Part shown: in pieces, positions 16,939-24,970 of the stretch | Position numbering within the stretch: position 1 is the first letter of the stretch | How the letters are laid out: each line of letters begins with the position of its first letter | Translations under genes and position numbers: made by a program | The notes under the pieces: generated by a model | What the model was told of the DNA's origin: nothing | What the model saw: only the letters and a program-made list of their open reading frames with translations | The model's database searches: none | Assembly: GCF_000472445.1 (NCBI RefSeq) | Contig: NZ_AXAJ01000025.1 | Location: forward strand, 1-54,004 | Direction of reading: 5' to 3' | DNA length: 54,004 nucleotides | Source: Burkholderia sp. WSM2230 | GTDB lineage: Bacteria; Pseudomonadota; Gammaproteobacteria; Burkholderiales; Burkholderiaceae

Positions 16939-17119
16939 CAAGGGCCGAAAATTCATCGGATCAGACTTTCGATAGTCGAAGGGGCAGGGGGAAGCGAACG
17001 ACGCTGCTGGGAAATGGACAACAGCCGCAAGTTGCAGGCGGCGGCAGCAGCCGTGCCGGTGCGGACATCGCTGCCTGGAACTCGTCAAGGAGGCGCCCGG
17101 CGCGGACTGCAAGACGCAC

Positions 17120-17602
17120 TCAGTGCAGCGAACCCGGCTCCTGCTTTGCCTGCACGTACTGACGGATCAGGCGCACGGTGTCAATGTCGTTCTCGCGATA
17201 AGCGGACTTGACGATCTCCTGCGTCTGCACGGCGTCCTGGTCGTTGGAAACCGGCAGCGTGGTCGCGTATTCGAAGCGCAGGAACAGTTGCAGTTCGTCC
17301 GGCTGCTCGATGGTCATGGTCAGCGAACCGCCGACATAATCGGCCGTCGGCAGGATGTCGTAGCGCACGCTTTGGCTTTCCCGCAGCGTGACGCGGTCGC
17401 GGACCGTGGCCTGACCATAGTGCAGTTCCCGCTCGAGCGTATTGCCTTCACGCGAAAGAATCGTGCAGCTGTCGAGTCCGATCACGAACAGTTGCGGCTG
17501 TTCGGCGCGCAGCACGAGCCCTTCCCATAACTGCTCGCGTGTCATCGAGTCGACAAACGGGTTCAACGGGTCGTTGATCTGGATAAGGTGTTCGAAATTC
17601 AA
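17120..17602 (-). CDS. DUF1857 (SRPBCC-like) hypothetical protein
   Basis: The 160-residue cytoplasmic protein begins MNFEHLIQINDPLNPFVDSM and carries TREQLWEGLVLRAEQPQLF, matching DUF1857, a START/SRPBCC-type family with a deep ligand pocket (AtaL-like) and no known substrate. No catalytic residues can be named. The only in-frame start near the conserved N-terminus is TTG (an in-frame stop lies just upstream), with AGGA 10-12 bases before it. It is followed on the same strand by an upstream OsmC gene, but the 95-bp gap makes a shared operon uncertain. Confidence 0.8.
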   Translation of the reverse strand: MNFEHLIQINDPLNPFVDSMTREQLWEGLVLRAEQPQLFVIGLDSCTILSREGNTLERELHYGQATVRDRVTLRESQSVRYDILPTADYVGGSLTMTIEQPDELQLFLRFEYATTLPVSNDQDAVQTQEIVKSAYRENDIDTVRLIRQYVQAKQEPGSLH

Positions 17603-17697
17603 GACGACAGCATCCTATGAAAGCGTTGCAAAGGCCGCAAACGCTGCAAAAACGTTAACGCGGACCAGTCCATTTTTCTTCGCCTGCCATGCGCGAG

Positions 17698-18096
17698 TCA
17701 CGCGACGGTGAGACCCGAACGGATCGTGATCGAGCGCGTGAGAATCTTGTGAACCGGGCACGCATTGGCAATTTGCAAGAGCCGTTCCCGCTGCTCGTCG
17801 GATAGCTCGCCGCGCAGCTGGATCTTGCGGTCGATGGTCGAGCCTTCGTCACCGGTTTCGATGTCAAGCGTGACGTGCACTTCGTCGAGCGGCCAGCCCT
17901 TGCGTTGCGCGTACATCTTCAGCGTGACCGACGTGCATGCGCCGAGACTCGACAGCAGCAACGAGACCGGCGTCGGGCCGCGATCGCCGCCGCCGAGCGA
18001 TTCGGGTTCGTCGGCGAGCCACGTGTGCTTGCCGTCGTCGAAATGGACCTGGTAATTCGTCGAACCGATATGGGCGGTGACGGTGGCTTCTGCCAT
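17698..18096 (-). CDS. OsmC/Ohr-family protein
   Basis: This 132-residue protein follows the OsmC fold: N-terminal beta strands (TVTAHIGSTNYQVHFDDGKH), the helix with GGGDRGPTPVSLLLSSLGACTSVTLKMYA containing the first Cys, and IANACPVHKILTRSI with the second. The two cysteines are the peroxidatic pair used by OsmC/Ohr proteins to reduce organic hydroperoxides. It is nearer YhfA/OsmC-like than classical Ohr. The start at 18096 follows GGAG. It lies downstream of the pirin gene on the same strand. Confidence 0.9.
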   Translation of the reverse strand: MAEATVTAHIGSTNYQVHFDDGKHTWLADEPESLGGGDRGPTPVSLLLSSLGACTSVTLKMYAQRKGWPLDEVHVTLDIETGDEGSTIDRKIQLRGELSDEQRERLLQIANACPVHKILTRSITIRSGLTVA

Positions 18097-18221
18097 GCGC
18101 GCTCCTGAAGCAGGGACGAAAATCGCCGCGCGGCGGCTGCATCGCCTCAAGGTCGAAAGAGCGCGCGCGGCAGGAATCGCTATTGTGAACGAAGTCGGCG
18201 GCGTTTGCGCCGTGTGCCCGT

Positions 18222-19100
18222 TCAGTGCGTGATCGTGCCCATCCGGCCAGCCTGATAATCGACCACCGCCTGGCGGATTTCATCTTCCGTATTCATGACG
18301 AACGGGCCGTAGCGCACGACGGGCTCCTTCAGCGGCACGCCGCCAAGCAGCAATACTTCGAGCGGTTCGTCGCCGGCTGCGAGCGTCACCGAGTCGCCGT
18401 CGTCGCGAAACACGACCATCTGGCGCGCGTCGATTTCCTGGCGAGCCTCGCCTTCGCCATAGAAGCCTTTGCCCGACAGCCCATAGGCGAACACGCGATA
18501 GTCGGCGGGCACCGGCTGGCGGATCGTTGCGCCTGGCTGCAAGGAAAAGTGCTGGTACAGAATGGGCGTGCGCGTCTCGACCGCGGCTTTCGCGCCGAGC
18601 GCCTCGCCTGCAATCACCTTCACGCGCACTTTGCCGTCGGCCGAGGTTGCGACCGGAATCTTCGCCGACGGCACGTCCTGGTAACGCGGCGCGATCATCT
18701 TGTCGCGGCGCGGCAGATTCACCCACAGTTGCAAGCCGTGCACGCGTCCGCCTGTACGCACGAACGATGGGTCAGGCATTTCGCTATGCACGACGCCCGC
18801 GCCGGCCGTCATCCATTGCACGTCGCCGGTGCGCAGTGTGCCGGAGTGGCCGGCGGAGTCCTTATGTCCGAACTCGCCTTCGAGCACATAGGTGACGGTC
18901 TCGAAACCGCGATGCGGATGGTCCGGCGCGCCCTTGGCCTCGCCGGGCGCGTAATCGACCGGGCCCATTTCGTCGAGCAGCAGAAATGGGTCGAAGTCCA
19001 TCAGCATGCGGGTCGGAAACGGGCGGTGGACCACGAAGCCGCCGCCTTCGGTCGTGCGAACGGCGGGATATGTGCGTTCGATCGTGCGTGTCGCGGTCAT
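18222..19100 (-). CDS. Pirin family protein
   Basis: The 292-residue bicupin has the pirin signature: FDPFLLLDEMGP, then the metal-binding His residues in HPHRGFETVTYVLEGEFGH and HSEMP. Some bacterial pirins (YhhW) have quercetin 2,3-dioxygenase activity; the physiological substrate is unknown. The ATG at 19100 was preferred to a GTG nine bases upstream because GAGGTGAT lies at good distance. It is divergent from a LysR regulator, a pairing repeated in Proteobacteria, so the LysR protein probably controls it. Confidence 0.92.
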   Translation of the reverse strand: MTATRTIERTYPAVRTTEGGGFVVHRPFPTRMLMDFDPFLLLDEMGPVDYAPGEAKGAPDHPHRGFETVTYVLEGEFGHKDSAGHSGTLRTGDVQWMTAGAGVVHSEMPDPSFVRTGGRVHGLQLWVNLPRRDKMIAPRYQDVPSAKIPVATSADGKVRVKVIAGEALGAKAAVETRTPILYQHFSLQPGATIRQPVPADYRVFAYGLSGKGFYGEGEARQEIDARQMVVFRDDGDSVTLAAGDEPLEVLLLGGVPLKEPVVRYGPFVMNTEDEIRQAVVDYQAGRMGTITH

Positions 19101-19221
19101 CAATATCACCTCGAAAATTCGGGAATAGCGTTATTTTTGAAACATGGGGCTATTATAGGGACCGTTTTTACGGGTGCCAGCCGCCGCCACGCAATGGATT
19201 GTTCTATTACTGGAACGATAG

Positions 19222-20208
19222 ATGAAGATCGATTCACACAACCTGAACGACCTCATGTACTTCTCGCAGGTCGTCGAACATGGCGGTTTTTCTGCCGCCG
19301 AACGCGTGCTGGGTATCTCCAAGTCGCGTCTGTCGCGCCGTCTGACCGAGCTTGAGGCGTCGCTCGGCGTGCGGCTCCTGCAGCGCTCGACCCGCAAGCT
19401 TGCACTCACCGAAGCCGGTCAACTCTTCTACCAGCACTGCCAGGCAATGCTGAGCGAGGCCCAGGCGGCCGTCAACGTCGTGCAGCAGCTGCGCTCGTCG
19501 CCGCGCGGCACGGTGCGCGTGAGCGTGCCGGTCACTATCTCGCAGACCATTCTGTCGACGATTCTGCCGGAGTTCATGCATCGCTATCCGGAAGTGCGCG
19601 TCGTCATGCGTGTGACGAATCGCGTCGTCGATCTGTTCGAAGATGCGATCGACGTCGCATTGCGCGTGCGCTCCGCTCCGCCGGAAAACGCCAACATTGT
19701 CGTGCGTCCGCTGTGGCGCACGCAGCAGATGCTGGTGGGCGCGCCGAGCCTGTTGCAGCAGAATGCGCCGCCGTTGCAGCCGGACGATCTGTCGCGCTTT
19801 GAAACGCTCGACGTGCCGACAAGCGACGGACGGCATGTCTACAACCTGATTGCACCGGACGGCAGCCGTCACGTGCACGAACACGAGCCGCGTCTTGTGA
19901 CCGCCGATCTGTCCACGATTCGCGAAGCGGTGCTTTGCGGCGTCGGCATTGCCGCCTTGCCCGAGATGATGTACGGCGCCGCCTTGCGCGCGGGGCAGCT
20001 CTCGCCGGTCATGCCGGGCTGGACTTTTCCGGCGCCGCAGTTATACGCCGTTTTCGTCTCGCGGCAGGGGATGGTGCCGGCCGTGCGCGCGTTCGTCGAT
20101 TATCTGGTCGAGATGCTCGATCCCGACGAAGGAAAGCACATCATGCGCGAGTGCCCGGCAGGCGAGGGGGCGACCATTGCGCGAACCGCGGCAGCGGTCG
20201 CCTCGTAG
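19222..20208 (+). CDS. LysR-family transcriptional regulator
   Basis: This 328-residue protein has an N-terminal winged helix-turn-helix (about residues 5-65: DLMYFSQVVEHGGFSAAERV, then LGISKSRLSRRLTELEASLG) and a C-terminal periplasmic-binding-like effector domain starting SSPRGTVRVSVPVTISQTIL. It is divergent from the pirin gene across 121 bp, the classic arrangement in which a LysR protein regulates its neighbour and itself. The spacer has the T-rich element GGCTATTATAGGG, a possible promoter. Effector unknown. Confidence 0.95.
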   Translation: MKIDSHNLNDLMYFSQVVEHGGFSAAERVLGISKSRLSRRLTELEASLGVRLLQRSTRKLALTEAGQLFYQHCQAMLSEAQAAVNVVQQLRSSPRGTVRVSVPVTISQTILSTILPEFMHRYPEVRVVMRVTNRVVDLFEDAIDVALRVRSAPPENANIVVRPLWRTQQMLVGAPSLLQQNAPPLQPDDLSRFETLDVPTSDGRHVYNLIAPDGSRHVHEHEPRLVTADLSTIREAVLCGVGIAALPEMMYGAALRAGQLSPVMPGWTFPAPQLYAVFVSRQGMVPAVRAFVDYLVEMLDPDEGKHIMRECPAGEGATIARTAAAVAS

Positions 20209-20338
20209 CAGATCGCGCGCATCGCGGCATCGCTTTTAGCATTGAAGCGCGGCCTGTCATGAGTACTTTCAATGACCGTTTGCTTGAATGCGTGAGCTCG
20301 CGGCGCTATATTGAAATCCCTTCGCTAAGGAGTCTCTT

Positions 20339-20458
20339 ATGCGAAAACTCATGGCCGCTATCATAGCGAGCCTGATAGGGCTGACCGCGCTGTCCGTGTC
20401 GAGCACGGCTGTCGCATGCGGAGACCCGAGCCAGCAGTCTTCGACCAATGGCAAATGA
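20339..20458 (+). CDS. Small (39 aa) putative lipoprotein
   Basis: A 39-residue protein is encoded behind AAGGAG (spacing 7). It has a basic start (MRKLM), a hydrophobic stretch of about 20 residues and STAVAC-GD, which reads as a lipobox-like cleavage site. The 12-residue mature tail is polar (GDPSQQSSTNGK). A strong terminator follows 33 bp downstream, so it looks like an independent transcript unit. The lipobox lacks Leu at -3 (V-A-C), so secretion without lipidation is also possible. Family not recognised. Confidence 0.65.
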   Translation: MRKLMAAIIASLIGLTALSVSSTAVACGDPSQQSSTNGK

Positions 20459-20491
20459 TCCCGCCGCCCGAAGGCGCCGAGCGCGCACAAA

Positions 20492-20526
20492 AAAAGGCCT
20501 TCATCTGACGATGAAGGCCTTTTACT
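20492..20526. terminator. Bidirectional terminator
   Basis: A 13-bp stem AAAAGGCCTTCAT / ATGAAGGCCTTTT with loop CTGACG has U-runs in both directions. It ends the small lipoprotein gene on the plus strand and the exbD transcript on the minus strand. Confidence 0.92.
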
Positions 20527-20601
20527 TTTCAGCCCCTGTTTCAAGGTCCTTTCTTCATTTCGCGAAGCTCGCGCCTGGCGCGTCGCTCGGCCTCGAACGC
20601 A

Positions 20602-21021
20602 TCATTTGCCTTTGGGCTGCGTGACGAAACCTATCTTCGTCAGACCGCCTGCCTGCGCCGCCGACATCACCTGCGCGACCTTTTCGTAAGGCACTTTACG
20701 ATCTGCGTCGAGATGCAGTTCGGGTTGCGGATTCGCCGCCGCGGCCTCTGCAATTTTCGCGCTCAACTGTGCTTCGTCGACCTTCCTGTCGTTCCACAGG
20801 ACGTTGCCGTTGGCATCGACCGCGACTGTCACTTGCGCGGGCTTCGTGTCTTCCTTCTGACTGCTTGCATGCGGCAGATCGATTTTCACCGCATGGCGGA
20901 TCACGGGAATCGTGACCATGAAAACGATCAGGAGAACCAACATGACGTCGACGAGCGGCGTCATGTTGATTTCGTTCATCAGGCCGTCGTCATCGTCGCC
21001 GGCGAAGGGGCTCATTGCCAT
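20602..21021 (-). CDS. exbD: TonB-system proton channel subunit ExbD
   Basis: The 139-residue protein has a short cytoplasmic N-terminus, one membrane helix (about residues 24-44, PLVDVMLVLLIVFMVTIPV) with the essential proton-carrying Asp in LVDVMLV, and a periplasmic ExbD domain ending TKIGFVTQPKGK. With ExbB it converts the proton gradient into movement of TonB. It is last in the tonB-exbB-exbD operon; the gap to exbB is 28 bp. A second ATG two codons in is possible. Confidence 0.95.
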   Translation of the reverse strand: MAMSPFAGDDDDGLMNEINMTPLVDVMLVLLIVFMVTIPVIRHAVKIDLPHASSQKEDTKPAQVTVAVDANGNVLWNDRKVDEAQLSAKIAEAAAANPQPELHLDADRKVPYEKVAQVMSAAQAGGLTKIGFVTQPKGK

Positions 21022-21049
21022 CTGTGTGCCTCGCTGTTCAGTTGGCGCT

Positions 21050-21778
21050 TCAGTTGGCGCGAGTGGCGAGGCGCAGGCCGTCGCGCTTCGTCGACGAAAG
21101 CCGCGCGCCCGTCACGAAGAATGCGTGCAGACCGTGCGCGAAGCGGCTCAGCTTGGCGACGATCGCCTTGTTGGCACGCGTCAGCGCGTTGTAGCCGAGC
21201 ACGGCCGGAATCGCAACGAAGAGACCGAATGCGGTCATGATCAACGCTTCGCCGACCGGACCGGCCACCTGATCGATCGACGACTGGCCGCTCGCGCCGA
21301 TGGCGAGCAGCGCGTGATAGATGCCCCACACGGTGCCGAACAGACCGACGAACGGCGCGGTACTGCCGATCGACGCGAGAATCGCCAGACCGCTTTGCAT
21401 GCGCGCGACGCTTTCATCCATGGTGTCCTTCAGGCAGCGCGTGACCCAATCGGACACGTCCATGCGGTCGTGCAAATGCGGCTGTGTCTGATGGTGATGA
21501 TCGGCCGCTTCCTGGCCAGACAGCGCAAGCGCGAGGAACGGGTTGTTCTGCGGCGTGGACGATCCGGCGCCCAGCTTGTTCACGCCGTCGGCGAGGTCGT
21601 CCGAATGCCAGAACGCCTGCTCGGCGTTCTTCGTGAGGCGGTTCAGGCGAACCACATTCCAGCCTTTGATGACGATCACGCTCCACGACATGACGGACAT
21701 CACCAGCAAGGCGAGCGCGATACCGCGCGTGACGAAATCCCCTTGCGCCCACACGTGCGCCAATCCGTAGTTTTGCAT
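21050..21778 (-). CDS. exbB: TonB-system proton channel subunit ExbB
   Basis: This 242-residue MotA/TolQ/ExbB-family protein has a first membrane helix (about residues 15-40), a cytoplasmic loop, and two C-terminal helices with the conserved blocks GLFGTVWGIYHALLAIG and VGEALIMTAFGLFVAIPAVLGYN. It is the pentameric scaffold of the TonB energising complex in the inner membrane. Start follows AAGGAATTGCA. It sits between tonB (27 bp upstream) and exbD. Confidence 0.96.
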   Translation of the reverse strand: MQNYGLAHVWAQGDFVTRGIALALLVMSVMSWSVIVIKGWNVVRLNRLTKNAEQAFWHSDDLADGVNKLGAGSSTPQNNPFLALALSGQEAADHHHQTQPHLHDRMDVSDWVTRCLKDTMDESVARMQSGLAILASIGSTAPFVGLFGTVWGIYHALLAIGASGQSSIDQVAGPVGEALIMTAFGLFVAIPAVLGYNALTRANKAIVAKLSRFAHGLHAFFVTGARLSSTKRDGLRLATRAN

Positions 21779-21805
21779 TGCAATTCCTTTGTTTTGAAAT
21801 CCGCT

Positions 21806-22540
21806 TCAATCTTCGAGATTGAAGTTGTAAGGCTGGGTATAAGCGGCGCGAACGGGCTGGCCGTCCTCGAGATAGGGCTTGCATGCGCTCGCATGCGCGG
21901 CGGCGAGCGCGGCGTCGTCCAGACGGCTGAAGCCGCTGCTCTTTTTCAATTCTATGTTCTCGAGCTTGCCCGTCAAACCGACCACGAACTTCACATACGC
22001 GGTGCCGGTCTCGCCGCGGCGCCGCGAGAGCGCCGGGTAGTCGGGCCTGGCGATGTTGCAGTCGAGATGCGAGACATTTTTCGGCGCGGCGATTTCCATC
22101 GTCTGACGGCCGATGGCGGGCGCGGCCGGCGCTGCAGGCGGTGCCGCGGGAGCGGGCGGCGCAGCCGGCGCCGGTTCGGCAGCGGCGACGGGCGTTCGCG
22201 ACGGCGCGGGCGCCTCGTGCAGCGGCGCAGGGGTGGGCTTTGGCGCCGGCTTGGGCTGGACCTTCGGCTTGCTGCGCACGGGCGGAGTGGGCGTGGGCGG
22301 CGGCGGCGCGACCGACTGAACGGCGGCCGGCGCGGCAAGCGGCGCCGGCGGCAGCAGTTGAGCGGTCATCACGCGCGACTCGAGCGCCGGCTGAACCGGC
22401 TCGTGCCGCACCGTCAGGATGACGGCCAGCAATGCGACGTGAACGGCCGCAACCATCGCGGTCGCGGTCAGGACGCGGGGATTCATTCGGGTGGACAAAG
22501 CCGGCGCGGTGCCGGCTGAAACGGTATGCGAAGCCTGCAT
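21806..22540 (-). CDS. tonB: Energy transducer TonB
   Basis: The 244-residue protein has an N-terminal membrane anchor (about residues 25-43, MVAAVHVALLAVILTV), a long periplasmic Pro/Ala/Lys-rich spacer (about 75-150) and the C-terminal TonB domain with YPALSRRRGETGTAYVKFVV and SGFSRLDDAALAAAHA. TonB transfers energy to outer-membrane siderophore and heme receptors. An internal ATG at 22486 (MNPRVLTATAM) is also a plausible start, since no Shine-Dalgarno is seen before 22540. It is first of tonB-exbB-exbD, with a tiny gene 48 bp upstream. Confidence 0.95.
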   Translation of the reverse strand: MQASHTVSAGTAPALSTRMNPRVLTATAMVAAVHVALLAVILTVRHEPVQPALESRVMTAQLLPPAPLAAPAAVQSVAPPPPTPTPPVRSKPKVQPKPAPKPTPAPLHEAPAPSRTPVAAAEPAPAAPPAPAAPPAAPAAPAIGRQTMEIAAPKNVSHLDCNIARPDYPALSRRRGETGTAYVKFVVGLTGKLENIELKKSSGFSRLDDAALAAAHASACKPYLEDGQPVRAAYTQPYNFNLED

Positions 22541-22588
22541 ATTAGCGTGGCGGCGCGCTGTCGATGCAGCAGGCCTGACAAGACATCG

Positions 22589-22651
22589 TCATGTTCGGAA
22601 GATCAGCAGCGAAATACACAATGTGGTCACGAAACCAATCAGCAGTTCCAT
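22589..22651 (-). CDS. 20-residue hydrophobic micro-protein upstream of tonB
   Basis: A very short frame encodes MELLIGFVTTLCISLLIFRT. A consensus GAGGAG lies six bases before its ATG, better than the site before tonB itself. The peptide is nearly all one membrane helix ending in Arg-Thr. It lies between bfd and tonB on the same strand. It may be a real single-span micro-protein of the TonB system or a leader peptide. No family recognised. Confidence 0.5.
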   Translation of the reverse strand: MELLIGFVTTLCISLLIFRT

Positions 22652-22736
22652 CTCAAGCTCCTCAAATGGACGAGCGGTAGCTGGCTGGTAGCAATACTGG
22701 CTTGCTGACGGCAGTGGGTTAACCAAACAGCGAAAC

Positions 22737-22753
22737 AGCGCTGAATCAGCGCT
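22737..22753 (-). repeat. 17-bp palindrome in the bfd-tonB interval
   Basis: AGCGCTGAATCAGCGCT is an exact inverted repeat with 8-bp arms around one base. On the minus strand it is followed by GTTTCGCTGTTTGG, so it could act as a weak terminator or attenuator after bfd, or as an operator for tonB. Confidence 0.5.
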
Positions 22754-22848
22754 AAAACGGAAGGCGGGGCAGAAGCAGTGGCAGTCGCAGCGGCAAACAA
22801 TACGGCGCGGGCGCTGCCGGCATGCTGCGCCGGCCGCGGTAGTCGATC

Positions 22849-23097
22849 TTACGCCGCTTTGCGTTCGTAAAACGTCACCGGCACGGCCTGCGGATGATGC
22901 TCGAAGCCGCAGCGGCTCGCGCACACGCCGCTTTGCATCATGACGTCGCGCACGGAGTCCGCGCATTTGCCGCAGCACGTGGCCACGCCGAGCTCGAATT
23001 GCAACTCGTCGAACGAGTCGACGCCTTCCGCGATCGAGGCACGGATCTTTCGGTCAGAGACAGACTTGCAGACACAGACAATCATGGTTGGCGTCAT
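22849..23097 (-). CDS. bfd: Bacterioferritin-associated ferredoxin
   Basis: This 82-residue protein has a BFD-type [2Fe-2S] domain: CVC (near residue 8) and CCGKC (near 41) supply the four cysteine ligands. Bfd reduces the ferric core of bacterioferritin so that iron can be released when cells are starved. A Fur box lies 11 bases before its start codon. Bacterioferritin is encoded 1.2 kb away. A second ATG at residue 5 (MIVCVCKSV) is the more usual family start. Confidence 0.93.
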   Translation of the reverse strand: MTPTMIVCVCKSVSDRKIRASIAEGVDSFDELQFELGVATCCGKCADSVRDVMMQSGVCASRCGFEHHPQAVPVTFYERKAA

Positions 23098-23107
23098 AGC
23101 TAACGTT

Positions 23108-23126
23108 AATGCGAATTATTATCATT
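23108..23126 (-). promoter_or_regulatory. Fur box upstream of bfd
   Basis: On the minus strand the sequence reads AATGATAATAATTCGCATT, an almost complete 7-1-7 Fur consensus (TGATAAT-A-ATTCGCA). It lies immediately before bfd and is the best Fur match in the window. Confidence 0.85.
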
Positions 23127-23298
23127 TTGTTTGGGCCGTTTGGCAAGCGTCCCGGGTCGATTTTTTAGCAAAACCAGACTGTTAGAAGGGTTTCGGCGGT
23201 TTGGCGACGGGTGCCCAGCGGTGCCGCCGGACGCCATAAACCCACTCAAACGGCATAAAAAGGGCGAATTCCCGCCGCAAACTGGCCTCCGGCGGCCT

Positions 23299-24186
23299 TC
23301 AGGCGGGCTGTGAGGACAGCACCGCGGTACGGCGCGAAGGAATCGGCACGCGTTCGACACGGGCATCGATGTCGAGCAGCGTAGCGACAAGCTGTCGCAG
23401 ATGCGTGCCGTCGTCGGTGGAGAAAAAGCGCGGCAGCGGGGCACCCGCCGCCGCTTGCGGAGCCGCACGCATGCCGTGTTGCTCCAGCACGCGCTCGAGC
23501 TGGCGGGCAATGGCTACGCTCGTGTCGATGAGCGCCATCCGGTCGCCGACGATGTCGCGGATCGCCGCATCGAGAAACGGATAGTGGGTGCAGCCGAGCA
23601 CGAGGGTGTCGGCGCCGGCCTCGAGCATTGGCTCAAGATAGCCAGCGAGCAGTGTGCGCAGTTCCGCCGAACCGATGTCACAGCGCTCGACCGCCTGCAC
23701 GAGCCCATGACCGGGCTGGCAGATAAAGCGGCAATCGGCGGCGTAGCGCTCGAGCAGTGCCTGGAAGCGGGCGCTGCGCAGGGTGACCTGGGTGGCGAGC
23801 ACGCCGGCCACGCGCGATCTGGATTGCAAGGCGGCCGGCTTGATGCCCGGTTCCACCCCGACCAGCGGGATGGGCAGCTTTTCGCGCACCAGAGCGATGG
23901 ATTGTGCGGTCGCCGTATTGCAGGCCACGACGAGCGCTTTGGCGCCTTGCCTGGCAAGCCAGTCGCCGATGGCGAGCGTGCGGTCCGCGATAAAGTCGTC
24001 GTCGCGCTCGCCGTACGGCGCGTACAGCGAATCGGCGACGTACAGCAGCGCTTCGTCAGGCAATTGGGCGCGAACCGCTCGCAACACCGACAAACCGCCA
24101 AGACCCGAGTCGAAAATGCCGACCGGCGCAGATGAAGCCGAGCCTGCGGTGGCGATTGATGCATTCGGAGTCGATTCTGCGGACAT
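23299..24186 (-). CDS. murI: Glutamate racemase
   Basis: The 295-residue protein has the substrate motif FDSGLGGLSVLRAV near residue 25 and the two catalytic cysteines in VVACNTATA and LVLGCTHYPF. It converts L-glutamate to D-glutamate for peptidoglycan in the cytoplasm. The ATG at 24186 is preferred over one twelve codons earlier; both add an unconserved Ser/Ala-rich leader before PVGIFDSG. It follows bfr on the same strand after 123 bp. Confidence 0.96.
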   Translation of the reverse strand: MSAESTPNASIATAGSASSAPVGIFDSGLGGLSVLRAVRAQLPDEALLYVADSLYAPYGERDDDFIADRTLAIGDWLARQGAKALVVACNTATAQSIALVREKLPIPLVGVEPGIKPAALQSRSRVAGVLATQVTLRSARFQALLERYAADCRFICQPGHGLVQAVERCDIGSAELRTLLAGYLEPMLEAGADTLVLGCTHYPFLDAAIRDIVGDRMALIDTSVAIARQLERVLEQHGMRAAPQAAAGAPLPRFFSTDDGTHLRQLVATLLDIDARVERVPIPSRRTAVLSSQPA

Positions 24187-24309
24187 AGACGATCGAGGCG
24201 CTGCGACGCGGCGCTCAGGCAAATCCGGGAAGTATATCGCCGGCGCGGCGCATGCTATCCCGGATAAGCCGGTTCATGCACCGACGCGTGGCGCTGGCGT
24301 GGTATCCGC

Positions 24310-24789
24310 TCAGGACTCCACCGAGCCCATGGCGCTTTGCTGATAGTTCTGAATGCCGACCTTGTCGATCAGGTCAAGCTGCGTTTCGAGCCAGTCGATG
24401 TGTTCTTCGGTGTCGTCGAGAATCTTCACGAAGATTTCGCGCGAGATAAAGTCGCGCACCGATTCGCAATACGCAATGGCTTCCTTGCAGGTGCTTTGCG
24501 AAATCTGCTCGAGCTTCAGATCGCATTCGAGAATTTCCTTCGTTTCCTCGCCGATCAGAAGCTTGTGCAGGTCTTGCAGATTCGGCAGACCGTCGAGCAT
24601 GAAAATCCGCTCGATCAGCCAGTCGGCATGCTTCATTTCGCCGATCGACTCGTCGTACTCATGCTTGCCGAGTTTCTCGAGGCCCCAATGCTTGTACATC
24701 CGCGCGTGCAGAAAATACTGGTTGATCGCGGTCAGTTCGTTCTTCAACTGCGCGTTGAGATACTCGATAACTTTAATGTCGCCTTGCAT
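24310..24789 (-). CDS. bfr: Bacterioferritin
   Basis: This 159-residue four-helix ferritin carries the ferroxidase ligands typical of Bfr: Glu18 (LKNELTAINQYF), Glu51/His54 region (EMKHADWLIERI), Glu94 (KLEQISQ) and Glu127/His130 (DDTEEHIDW). The Met in HADWLIERIFM is at the position next to the heme-binding Met of the family. It forms a 24-mer that stores iron as ferric mineral. Start follows AAGGAAAG. No Fur box was seen upstream, unlike the partner gene bfd. Confidence 0.95.
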   Translation of the reverse strand: MQGDIKVIEYLNAQLKNELTAINQYFLHARMYKHWGLEKLGKHEYDESIGEMKHADWLIERIFMLDGLPNLQDLHKLLIGEETKEILECDLKLEQISQSTCKEAIAYCESVRDFISREIFVKILDDTEEHIDWLETQLDLIDKVGIQNYQQSAMGSVES

Positions 24790-24911
24790 GATCTTTCCTT
24801 TGTGGGAACTTCAATTTTTCAACAACAATAAACGCCATGCCTGAAAAAGCCAAGAGAACAGAACATCTTTCGACGTCGTGTCAGGCTTTGTGCGCAACGC
24901 GTGCCCGCCAT

Positions 24912-24939
24912 AAAAAAGCCGGGACCGTGGTCCCGGCTT
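24912..24939 (-). terminator. Intrinsic terminator of fumA
   Basis: Minus-strand stem AAGCCGGGACC / GGTCCCGGCTT is followed by a run of T residues. It lies 31 bases after the fumarase stop codon. Confidence 0.9.
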
Positions 24940-24970
24940 CTCACGACACGCAACATGCGTGAGCGGTGAA

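Noticed and set aside
18225..19355. 376-residue plus-strand frame across the pirin gene
   Set aside because: It is antisense to a clear pirin gene; its length follows from high G+C and it has no recognisable domain.
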